NCBI GenBank assembly: GCA_009746045.1
Contig: RPFO01000079.1
Coordinates: 5,522,161-5,586,160, forward strand
Origin: Mesostigma viride
Taxonomy: Eukaryota > Streptophyta > Mesostigmatophyceae > Mesostigmatales > Mesostigmataceae
Direction of reading: 5' to 3'
Length of the DNA: 64,000 nucleotides
Both the position numbers and the translations under genes were made by a program. Position 1 is the first letter of the stretch; each line of letters begins with the position of its first letter. Below are positions 49,904-59,194 of this stretch, piece by piece. The notes beneath the pieces are model-generated. The model was given only the letters and a program-made list of their open reading frames with translations, made no database searches and was not told the DNA's origin.

Positions 49904-50676
49904 GGCTATGCGCAAGCGGGTGACTGAAGCCGTTGTCACCATTCCTCAGATGGCCAGCCATGGCCTCACTTTGGTGCAACCGGGTGTCTCGGAGGCCCAA
50001 GGTAATTTTTCTGCTGCAATCTTACCGCAGGCCCCTGATTTTGCCAAGGGTGCGGTAGTGTTGGAACTGTTTGCGGGGATCGGAGGGGGCATTGCAGGCT
50101 TTTTGGCCGCAGGCGGCGTGTGCCGTAAACTCATCGCGGTAGAGCCATCGCACAAGGCGCGTCAGGTGTACTTCAGTCACTGTAGCGTGTTGTCGCGAGA
50201 GTACGTATCCCGCGCAGTTTCCGCCATCAGCATGGCGTGACCCGTTTGGGGAATGTCCTCAAGATATCCGAGCCATCGGTGAGGTGCAGGTGCAGCAGTT
50301 GTTGCGCAGGCATCATGCCATCGACTTGGTAATTGCGGGTTGGGAGTGCCAGGGCCTGAGCCATGCAGGCAGGGCAAGGGCGGGGGCTATAGCCGATCCG
50401 CGTAGCGCACTGTTCTGGGAACTGTTGCGTGTGGTGGGACTGTTGCAGTGGCGTCAGCCCGGCCCATCCGCCTGCGTATCTGTTTGAGAACGTTGTGGCG
50501 GGTGACAGCCCACATCAGGCGGTGCGGGAGGACTGGGCTAAAATCGTGGCACTTCTGGGGGAGCCCATCGTGTGTGACAACGCAGGGCTGGGTGGGCTCA
50601 CTCATCGTTTGCGTGCCTAGCTATTGGACCAACGTGGCGTGTGCGACCGGTGTGCAGGCGGTCTTGGGGGCCGTAA
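49904..50676 (+). pseudogene. C5 cytosine methyltransferase domain of Gypsy element, N-terminal part, frameshifted
   Basis: S-adenosylmethionine-dependent methylation of cytosine in DNA is the expected activity of the family. Motif I is VVLELFAGIGGG (50050-50090). The motif IV region is DLVIAGWECQGLS near 50330, where the usual Pro-Cys-Gln reads Glu-Cys-Gln, so the catalytic Cys is present but its Pro is not. Motif VI is YLFENVVAG near 50480, and a late motif is IVCDNAGLGGLTHRLR followed by YWTNV. Frameshifts occur near 50215, 50455 and 50615. It lies in line with the Gypsy protease upstream and reverse transcriptase downstream, so it is an internal polyprotein domain, not a host gene. It continues after the LINE at 52771. 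Confidence 0.8.
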
Positions 50677-51081
50677 TTAATTAATTAATAAGCACGTCAC
50701 TGCGTCACGTGGGTGCCAATACAGAGTAAAGGAACCTTCAACCCTATATACACAGCGAGAAGGAGGGAGGGCGCCCTAGCTTCTCTCACTGCCGCAGGTG
50801 GGCTGCCAGGCCACAGAGCGCTCTCTCCACGGCATCGGGCGCAACACTGTGGGTGCAATACAACCAGTGCAATACCATAGGTAGGCTGACGCATAGCTTA
50901 TGCTACAAATGTGAGGTGGGCTCAAGACGTCGGCTAATTAAGGCGCAAGCTGATGGCCACAAGGTGCCAGAGCTAATTGAAGGTACTATAACGCTGTGCG
51001 CTAATATCGTTTCAAGTGCTGTAATGCCTATAAGCTATCCCATCATTGATTGCCCCCATCTAGACAACGAGCTGGAGTGCT

Positions 51082-52555
51082 CTATCCCGGGGAAGCCCGG
51101 GGGGGCTTCCACAGTTTCTTGTTGACATAGAGGTCCCCGCCCCGCCAGTACACTTGGGGCTTCTCGGGGTTGGTCTTGTGGCGGATGTAGTCGGGCCACT
51201 GCTGATTGCGGCGTTGCTGCTGCTGGGCTGGCGTCAGGTCGTCGTCAAGCGACCAGGAGGTGTCCACTAGCTTCTTGCGGCGAGAGAGGAACCGAACTCG
51301 GGCTGCATGTGATGTCGCTGAAGGTGAGGACCACTGGAGGGGGCCCAGCCTTGGCCCGTGGATGGGGCAGGCGGTAGGCGCCCTGCAGTATCGCACCTAG
51401 CTGGCAGCTGCATGCACGCCAAGAGCTGACAGTTTCTTCAGCTCGTCGAGAAGAGAGTCTGGGGTCTCCTCCGGCAGCATGTCGAAGCGCCTGAGGATGA
51501 CCCGGCAGCGGCGACGGTCGCGGTCAGCGGCCTCGCGGCGCGTGTCTTCCAGCTCCTGGAGCTTGGTGGTGATGGCGGTCGTGGTAGACTGATGCCTGGC
51601 TCTTGAGCAGGTCCGCCCAGGAGGCGCGAGTCGAGGGGTCATCGCTAGCCCTACCAGCAGGTTGGGCGGCGATGGTGGCCGTTCGCTCGGCGATCTCGGG
51701 GACCTGCGTGGCCAGGGCGTCTACCTTGGCAGCAACTGCCTCAAGTTTCACGGTGCCTTGGCCGACTCGGCCTTCCACCTGGTTAAGGCGGGTGGTCACA
51801 GTGGCTGTGGCCTCGGAAACTTTGGTGGCAATGTGCTCTTGCGTAGCAGTAAACTGAGGCTGGAGCTTAAGTGCAACTCTGGCTTCAATGTTGTTGACCT
51901 AATTGGCCGAGAGAGTGTTGAGTGGGCCGTCAGGCGCGTTCAGGGCGGCGAGCTGCTCAGCCATCGGCGCCAGCTGCTCCGCCACTGACTGCAGCTCGGA
52001 TGGAGTCCGTGCTGGGGGAGGTGCCGCTCTGCGGGGATGCTGCAGCTGCTGTGGCTGCCCGTCTGCGCTCATGCAGGAGGCTCCTGAGGCCAGCGTAGCC
52101 AATCTGGGTGATGCATCCTGGGCGTCGCAGCGCAGGTAGCTGCACATGATGACTACCTTCAAGTACGCCTCCGGTTCTTGAAGCAGCCATTCCCAGGCGG
52201 GCTTGGTGACCTTGTCGCCAGGGGTAGGCAGGAAAAGTTCGTCATGGCGGGCCAGGAACTTGATAACATCGTCACATTGTTCCTTCGTGAGCGTAAAGAT
52301 TTCCAAGATGCAAAAATCCCGCTGGCCGGCGCCGAAGCGGCGGACGTCCCATTTGGTATGGGAAGTTCGGGTTTTCTTGGGAATGGGCGACGAATTTGGC
52401 GTAGAGCACTGCGTCGAGGGAGGCAGACCGTGGGGGAGAGCTTCGATCAGCGCGAAAAGGTTGGCGTCCGCAGGAGTTGATGTCGCACGTGCTGCTGTCG
52501 ACGGGAATGCCGACGACAGCTCAAAATGTTTGTCAAGGCTGCGTTTTGGTGGCAT
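51082..52555 (-). pseudogene. LINE ORF1 protein, copy A, with internal stop and frameshift
   Basis: RNA-binding, L1-type ORF1. It starts at ATG 52555 (MPPKRSLDKHFELSS). An N-terminal domain (QCDDVIKFLARHDEL), a Pro/Ala linker, then an in-frame TAG at 51901-51899 inside the coiled coil (LNTLSAN/VNNIEARV). The same frame continues (VEGRVGQGTVKLEAVAAKVD). A frameshift near 51600 leads into the RRM-like part (CRVILRRFDMLPEETPDSLL), and another frame into the C-terminal domain (SLDDDLTPAQQQQRR, QVYWRGGDLYVNKKLW). The DDLTPAQ..RR and YWRGG motifs are typical of L1-type ORF1 C-terminal domains. Confidence 0.75.
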
Positions 52556-52597
52556 TTGCAAAATACTGCGTTACAGCCGTAACCGATTATTATACTA

Positions 52598-52628
52598 GCA
52601 GATGCGTCTTGAAAAGACGCATCTGCTG
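52598..52628. other. Perfect hairpin in LINE 5' region (copy A)
   Basis: AGATGCGTCT-TGAAA-AGACGCATCT with flanking AGC/GCT pairing, just upstream (in element sense) of the ORF1 start. It is conserved in copy B, and a related GACTCGTC..GATGACGA occurs in the LINE at 60400. Confidence 0.8.
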
Positions 52629-52770
52629 CAAGTAGCCTGACTGAATTTGGGGCTCGGACGCAAAAGTTATGAGCTCCGCCGTCAGCCATGTCCGCTCGTG
52701 GCTCGTGGCTCGTGGCTCGTGGCTCGTGGCACGTAAAACAACAAAAAGACAATCACAACCGTAGCATTGA

Positions 52771-53290
52771 AGTGCAGCATCCGAGTGTGTCTGCGGAGGT
52801 AGCATTGCCTTCCCACCTAGTCACGCAGAAGGTGCATGGATAGCGAGGATCGCCCACCGTATGCACGTGTCAACCGGGTCGGGAGCCCCATGTGCGTGGG
52901 GGCCGTAGCAAGGCAGCATCCGAGTGTGTCTGCGGAGGTAGCATTGCCTTCCCACCTAGTCACGCAGAAGGTGGATAGCGAGGATCGCCCACCGTATGCA
53001 CGCGTCAACCGGGTCGGGAGCCCCATGTGTGCACTGCCGATCGACCCTGGTCAGTTACCAAGGGTCGACAGCATACCGTGATCGGGGTAAGGGTCTCGTT
53101 TGGGACACTACCACCGGTCTGTTGGTGCAGCCACCCGCAGAATTTCGTGAGGCCAGCATGGGTTTTCATGTCGGGGCCTCGGCGCTGCCGGGTGTGCTCG
53201 AGAGTGAGCGCTGGTCTTTGATAGGCCAGGCTATGTCGGTGTTGCAGGTCGGGTATGTGCTGCTTGCATCGATCGGTTGCCGTGCGCCAG
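52771..53290 (+). pseudogene. C5 cytosine methyltransferase domain of Gypsy element, C-terminal part
   Basis: Downstream of the LINE insertion the domain resumes with DSEDRPPYARVNRVGSPMCA, then RDRGKGLVWDTTTG, then FREASMGFHVG and ESERWSLIGQAMSV; the last two match the closing motifs (R.A.GF, R..(L/I)GQA) of C5 methyltransferases. At least one frame change occurs near 53040. A tandem duplication of about 140 bp (52773-53030) repeats the PPYARVNRVGSPM segment. Confidence 0.72.
52773..53030 (+). repeat. Tandem duplication of about 140 bp within methyltransferase sequence
   Basis: GCAGCATCCGAGTGTGTCTG through GGGTCGGGAGCCCCATGTG occurs twice in direct order (starts at about 52773 and 52913). 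The second copy lacks GCATG after CAGAAGGT. The linker CGTGGGGGCCGTAGCAAG matches the sequence left of the LINE (GGGGGCCGTA), so the duplication includes the pre-insertion site. Confidence 0.85.
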
Positions 53291-53485
53291 TCTGGGGGGG
53301 CGTCCCCAGCCAATCCGCCTCAGGTTGAGGCGCGCGCAGCCAAACTGAAGCGCCCTGCAGCGACGGGGACTTCATCAGCATGGGGGTGGCGTCTGCGACA
53401 GGTGTGGACTATCATTCTCATGACCGCCCTGCTGACCAGCACCGTGCTGGCCGGCGAGCCCACGTGCTGCATCGGGTAATACACC

Positions 53486-53923
53486 GTGCGGCACGTACGC
53501 GAGGCTCCGGCGGTGGGTGTCACACCAGGTGTGGCAGCCTTTTCCTTGTTCCACAACGATGCGGCTAGGGCGCCGCATCTTGAGGCACATGCGGTAGCTG
53601 TGGGTGATCCCGCGGATACGCACCCCAGGGCTATTGGCGAACACCTTTCTGATGCGCAGCGCTCAGCCATGCTAAAGTGGCTAGACACTGCAAGGGTGGC
53701 CTTCGCTTTCACAAGTGATGAACTGGGGTGTTTCAATGGTGGTGGGACCATGCGTGTTCCATTGGACACTGACACTCCTTTGTTCCGACGCCAGCATCGC
53801 CTGAGTCAGGCCGAGTTGGATTTTGTAGCCGAGCAATGCAAGGAGTTAGAGGATGCCGGTATCATCAGGCAATCTTCCTCCAAAATCTCCGGCGCCACCA
53901 TGGCGGCTGGCCACTCAGCTTAA
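53486..53923 (+). pseudogene. Gypsy reverse transcriptase, N-terminal fragment
   Basis: MLKWLDTARVAFAFTSDELG, then TDTPLFRRQHRLSQAELDFV and CKELEDAGIIRQSSS, the standard beginning of a Gypsy reverse transcriptase. It is cut at about 53910, just after GATMAAG, before the catalytic YxDD region, where a minus-strand Gypsy fragment begins. It follows the methyltransferase in the same orientation, giving the order gag, PR, methyltransferase, RT. Confidence 0.78.
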
Positions 53924-54033
53924 TTTGGTAAAACCCAAATGAGCTGAGCTGACGTGCCTGCCTTGACTGCATGCCCTGTGGGGTGGGCGAGGACCTGTCC
54001 CATGATTCCCCCCCTTGCTGGTGACCGGCCCCA

Positions 54034-54440
54034 TCACGAAGACAGCGATCGTACCAAGACAAGGGCAGCGGTGACCGCAGTCAAGCTGCGGGAGGTAAAC
54101 TGCGCAGCGGTGCACACTGGACAAAACCAATCCCCCTCCGGAATGCTGGTGACCACTGGCTGCAAACACTGCATGTGCCAACCACAGTTACACTGATCAC
54201 ACAATAACATGGACTCCGCCTGATCGACGTACCCGGTGACAAACCTGACACTGGGCGTCCTTGACTCGGCAAGATGTGTGCGGTTGGAGGTCGTGGACCA
54301 AATTGGGCAGCGAGCAGGGACTGAGATTGCTGAGGTTGTCAGTCGTACGGCTCCCGTTGGCGCCCTCCAAAATTGCCACTCCCGATGGTTTGATAGCCAC
54401 AATGCGCAAAATGGTGGGCCCTGCCTCCACTGGCATCCAA
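54034..54440 (-). pseudogene. Integrase C-terminal part with PHD finger, one frameshift
   Basis: The integrase tail (VAIKPSGVAILEGANGSRTT, LSPCSLPNLVHD) runs into a C4HC3 PHD finger: CQVC (about 54260), then after a one-base shift LLCDQCNCGWHMQCL and IPEGDWFCPVC (54205-54110). Spacing fits PHD rules (C-x2-C, about 14, C-x2-C, x4, H-x2-C, 14, C-x2-C). PHD fingers usually read histone H3 tail marks, so this could steer integration to chromatin, as chromodomains do in chromoviruses. A short tail ends at 54034, followed by CAAGGGGGGGAATC, a good polypurine tract. Confidence 0.78.
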
Positions 54441-55514
54441 AGTGTGCTTCAGCTGAGTGCGCAGGAAAACATACTGCCCGGCCTGGCCTAAACCGCAGCT
54501 GGCGAGCCATGTATGCGCCCCCCCGGCGCTGAGCGTAGCGCAGGGAGTCCCTGTGCTGAGCAATGAACAAGTTGTTCATCGCGATGGGCATGACCTTAAT
54601 TCTTAAAAGTCTCTGCCCTGGCCAGCACCTCAACCAAAAATTGCTGAGCGTTGTCGAAGGCCATGGGTTCGGGGTGGGCAACCTGTGCCTCCGTAGGCAA
54701 AAGAGGATTACGCCCGAACAGAAGGAAATAAGGGGAGAAGGTAGCGAGAGACTCCTGGGGAGACATGCGATAACCCATGGCAATCCATGCCAACTCGCGA
54801 TCCCACCTGGCCGACTCCGGCACCTGCAGGCTCCACTTGCGCAGCGCCTGCTTGACGGTCTGCACAAATCTCTCAGCCAAACCATGCATTGGCCTGAGGA
54901 TGCTCCCGAGAAGTGCGACGGTGATCAATAAGACATCCATCCAGCAACTCCTGGAACTCACCCCTGAACTCACCACCCTGGTCCGTGACTACCTCCGCGG
55001 GAGCCCCAAACCTGCATGGTTATTATGATGTCCGCAAAATGCTTCGCTGTGGTAGCGGCATGCTTGTCAGCAATGGGGATCAACTCAACCCATTTGCTAA
55101 AGCTCTCCACGCATACCATGACATAGAGGTTGCCGTCAGGGCTCGATCAGACTCCTGAAACGGCCCGCACAGATCGACGTGCCAGCGATAAAACAAGCCC
55201 TTGATGGGAAGCAACATCAGCTCCTTGGCACCATGATCTGCGCTAAAGTTAGCCTTGCATGGTTCGAGCACACGGGACACAGCTCGGGCCACTACCTGGG
55301 CCACCGTGTGTCGCATGTTATTCCACCAATAGCTGGTCCGTACAAGGCTGAGCGTGCGATTGCCACCCAAGTGACCATACCGCTCGTGGTACGCCTGCAC
55401 TATAGCAACGCGCTTGTCAGGCGGTGGGACGACCACCCTACGCTTGCCCAACAGCTTGCACAAAACCCCATCTTCCCAACCATAGGTTGCAGCCCTGTGC
55501 TGCACCCTGTTCAA
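54441..55514 (-). pseudogene. Gypsy integrase, zinc-binding and catalytic domains, frameshifted
   Basis: The HHCC zinc finger lies in 55514-55240 (HERYGHLGGNRTLSLVRTSY then WW). The catalytic core starts with FYRWHVDLCGPFQES (first Asp, about 55160), then VTDQGGEFRGEF (second Asp, about 54975) and LAERFVQTVKQALRKW (Glu, about 54860). LLFGRNPLLPTEAQVAHPEP is the post-core segment. Several frame changes break it. With the RNase H at 55647-56118 this shows the normal Gypsy order RH then IN on the minus strand. Confidence 0.78.
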
Positions 55515-55646
55515 CTCCGTTGCCTTCTGAGCAGCTAGGAGTCCAATCGACTGGAGTAGGAGTCAAGACAGCACCCTGCACTTGCTCCAACACTCGACCA
55601 TCTAGCCAGATATCAGCGGTGTAGCAATCAGCAAGAGAGCTACGCG

Positions 55647-56118
55647 CTATAAGAGAGCCTGCACAGCGATCAGCTGCTGCAGAGAAGGATCAATGTCAAA
55701 GGACAGAGACCTACCCTCTTCCATAGCGCACACAGCTTTGGATGGCGTGAATGGCGACGGCCGCACCGGGTCGTCGCTGGTGCCAAAGTCCGCCACAGAG
55801 CACTCGACACTGCGCCACCACGCCTCCTCCTCATCGTCGGCCGCATACCCAGCAGCGTTCACAAAGACCACAGAACCAGACGAGCCCTCGGCACCCATGG
55901 CCCGGGCTCCAGTGTGGTCAACAGTGGTAGGCATGGCGTATCGGGATAGCACATCGGCGTTGACATGGTCCTTGCCGGGTCGATGCACAATGGTCATGTG
56001 GTACTCCTGGATAATCATGGCCCATCGGGCGAGCTTACCCGTCAGGTTGGTGTTGGTCATCAGCCATGCACTGAAGCGGCTGGTGGTCTGTCACCAGAGT
56101 AAACACGCGCCCAAATAA
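55647..56118 (-). pseudogene. Gypsy RNase H C-terminal part and RH-IN linker
   Basis: FTLVTDHQPLQ (RNase H catalytic Asp region) lies at 56118-56080, and after a shift NLTGKLARWAMIIQEYHMTI and HRPGKDHVNADVLSRY follow, a classical Gypsy RNase H ending. An acidic linker leads to the integrase. The sequence is cut at about 56118 by LINE reverse-transcriptase sequence, so the Gypsy reverse transcriptase proper is missing. Confidence 0.8.
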
Positions 56119-58702
56119 AGATCGGGCCCTCGGCGCCATACGTAAGCACCGTGAGGACGAGGACCTTGAAGAGCATGCGCTTACGGTGCTCGCCCAGGCC
56201 CTTCGAGCGCCAGTAGGTGTTGAGCGAACGGAGCCTGGCCCATGCAGGCCAGGCCGATGCGGATGTCCACATCGTCGGCGGTGTCAGGGATCGCCATGCT
56301 CCCTAACAGTTTGAAGCGATCACACGGAACGGGACCTCCGTCCCGTCGAGCAGGCGCGGCAGAGGCGGGCGACTGGAGCTAGGCCCCAATCACCATCGCC
56401 TCAGTTTTTACACTAATCTCCAACCCCACCGCCCTCGCCTCCAAGCCCAGACAGTCCAGCCAGGTCTGAATGTGCTCGGGGCGCGCGATGAGGGTGGTGT
56501 CATCCGCATAAATCAGGTCGGACAGGCGGTAGCCAGTGCCGCCCCCGCCATGCTCGCGCTCGTTAAGAACATGTCCAGGCCGGGCTCGAACCCCGGCCTT
56601 AAGAGCAGTAAAGCGTGCACGTGCCCGGCGCATGACGTGATCCACGACAAAATGAACAGATATGGGGACAGGACATGCACAACCTTGCCACTGTCACCCC
56701 GTGGTGAAGGGGGGATGGTGGGGTGGTGCCTTCCGCAGTCCGCACTACTGCCTGTGAGCCCTCATACAGTCGACGAATGGCAGCAATGAACGCTGGCGGT
56801 ACTCGATCCAGAGCTAGGATGGCCCAAAGAGCCTCCCAGAGGACCGCGTGTCAAAGGCCTTGATATACTCGACAAAAATGAGGACCGGCATGCAGCGGCA
56901 AACCATCAGGGCAAAGGCGACGCACCTCCTCCATCTACCGGCGCGCGACAAATACAGCCATGACAGTGTTACGACCACGACGGAAACCCATCTGAGACTC
57001 ACCCAGGTGTGGGTCCAGGGCGGCGCGGAGCCTAGCTGTGCAGCATCATGCGCATGCGCATGAAGACCTTCAGCGCGGCGCTCTGGAGGCAGATCGACAC
57101 CCCGATAGTTACCGGGGTACGTCAGCAGCAGAGCCCTTCTAATTGTACAGCATGATCGAGTCGGATGGCCGTCTGCCACTCAGCAGGCGGAGGCTCATCA
57201 GAGAGCAGGACACGGTTGCAGAACGCCAGCAGAAGATCCCTCACCGCCGGGGCAGGGGTGTTCAGCAGCTCAGCAGAAAGGTGGTCGGCACCGACCGCCG
57301 CGTCGTATACCGCGCAGGCGAGCAAGGGCGCCGTCCAATTCCTTCAAAGTGAAGGGGTGGACGACGCCGTTGGTGGCAAGGCAGCCCTCCTGCAAGGCGG
57401 GGACTTGGTAGTCCGCGGCCGAGGAGGGGGGCGCAGGCGGCGGGGGGGCCGGGTCCGGCAACACCGAGACGGGCGGCCGTCTCGGGGTAATTGGCATCTG
57501 CGATGCACTGGGCCGCCTCTGCGTCCTGATCGTGCTCGTAGGCCTCCACCATGCAGGGCGGCCTTGAGCACCGGTTTCTGCAGCGGGTCCCGGTTACCGG
57601 CTTGAGGCGGTGCCCGGGGCGGCCGAGACCTTTGGGTCCTGCTGGCAGTAGAGCGGGCTGGGGCGGCGGCGGGGCATGACGGTCAGGGCAGGTGCCGGGC
57701 CCCCAGCGACGGGGCGCGGGCCGCGAAGCCCGCAAAAATGGCGGCGTTGGGAGCACCCTGGGCCAGCGCGTCGACATCCGCCGGGGCGGCCAGGGCCGCC
57801 AGGTACTCCTGTCGGCACCGGTTCCGCTCGCGCTCGGCGTTCGTCCAGTCCTCAGGATCCCCCCGGACCGGGCGTAAAGCAGACCAGTCGGGGCGGGCCA
57901 CTGGGGCGCGGCGCTCGGGGACATATGGAACCGGAGCCGAATGGTCGCGCGCACCAACCGGTGGTCAGAGCACACCGTGGGCGTGTCGAATACTCGGGTG
58001 TCCAGAACCGAAGTACACCGGGACTGCCGTACCACCATGCACGTATATAGTCCAGACAGGCCTGACGGTCGTTAGGGCCCCGAAAAGTGACCAAGTCCTG
58101 TAAGGGAGGTTGGAAGTGGCAGTTGACAGCAACCATCCCGCTATCCCGCAAAAAGGCAGAAAACAGGGGAGTGTTGTCGTTAGCAGCCGTGCTCCAGCAT
58201 GCAGGTGCAAAGCGACTGCCAGCAGTGCCCACGGGGAGCGTGGCATTGGCGTCGAGCAGCATAACCAGGAAGTGGCGGGCCGGGGTGGCCCCCATAAGGC
58301 TATGCAAGTCCTCGAAGAACTTCTGGCGTTCCAACTGGGTTAGACCACTATGTAGGGGTGCGTAACCCACCCCAACCGTGAGGTGGTGCTCAGACCGCCC
58401 CTCAACTGAGGTGAAATGTGCCACCATAAGGCGTGGGGTCACCCTTTTGTGTTCGCCGCTGGCAGCTGCCAGCCTCAGCACGCTTCAGTTTCTCGGAGAA
58501 ACTGAAGCGTGCTGAGGCTGGCAGCTGCCAGCGGCGAACACAAAAGGCCAACACCACCTTGGCCTGGCGTCCCACCGCCAGCGAAGTAAAAACGCCAACC
58601 GCCTGTCAGGCGATCAGTGCGCACCATGCCAAATGGCACCGTGCGACGATGCTCCTGCACGCCTAGAGTAGACACATGAATCACGTGCAATGCAAAAGGC
58701 AA
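56119..58702 (-). pseudogene. LINE ORF2 (AP endonuclease and reverse transcriptase), broken
   Basis: The minus-strand start is near 58702. The endonuclease has VIHVSTLGVQEHRR, FLVMLLDANATLP, DYIRAWWYGS and VCSDHRLVRATIRL (the SDH motif of AP endonucleases). The reverse transcriptase has NYRGV near 57115, IFVEYIKAFDT near 56870 and YRLSDLIYADDTTLIARPEH (catalytic YADD, about 56520), then a C-terminal LTYGAEGPI near 56125. Frames change repeatedly, and a 103-bp palindrome disrupts the endonuclease. This is L1-type organisation; its 3' end abuts Gypsy RNase H at about 56118, so the LINE or its fragment inserted there. Confidence 0.78.
58444..58546. repeat. 103-bp perfect palindrome inside LINE endonuclease
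   Basis: Arms 58444-58493 and 58497-58546 (50 bp each) are exact inverted copies around CGG. On the minus strand one arm continues GLLCSPLAA and the other leads into SGEHKRVTPRLM, so one arm is an inverted duplicate of real coding sequence. Confidence 0.92.
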
Positions 58703-59194
58703 CGAGCTCCTCCACCCGGTATATAGCTATGGTCGCTGTCTGCTAGCAATGTGCGTATACGTTGAAAGTTGCAAGGGCCAAGGATGCCTGCTGGCCCAAC
58801 AGGGGACGGGAGAACGACGATGGGAGATGGGGGTGGATGCAGCGGAAGGTGGGGGTGGGGATGGAACGGAGGGAATGGCCAACGGAGGGAATAGTGCTTT
58901 TCATCGCATTGATTTTGTCATGCAGGCGTAGGATGCGAGCCTGCCGCCTGCTCTCGGTATTCGGGGGTGATTGCGCAAGGCGCCGAGGCGTAGTAGGTAA
59001 TCCAGCAAACGTTGTGTTTTACCGGCAAATCTGATAGTCGGATAGATGTCGTTCTAGCCCGAAATACCGGCACCACCATGTCTATCACCCGACTACTAGG
59101 TCGAGGCATGATCGAGGGTGCATGGAACGGTGGGACTGTTTAGAGGCTGTCCCCGAAGCCTGTTAGCCGCCGACGAGTGGGGTTAATTGTCTAC

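Larger units (their letters stand above)
50677..52770 (-). mobile_element. ORF1-only LINE (non-autonomous), copy A
   Basis: On the minus strand: a 5' region with CACGAGC repeats and a 25-bp hairpin, ORF1 (52555-51082), about 390 bp of non-coding 3' sequence, and an ATTAATTAATTAAT tail at 50677. No endonuclease or reverse transcriptase. It is inserted inside the methyltransferase domain; CCGTA on both sides may be the target duplication. Copy B (60571-62541) has the same structure and the same ORF1 lesions. Confidence 0.82.

Noticed and set aside
50041-50620. Bacterial restriction-modification methyltransferase or contamination
   Set aside because: The domain is in line with Gypsy gag and protease upstream (after removal of the Copia insertion and its target duplication) and Gypsy RT downstream.
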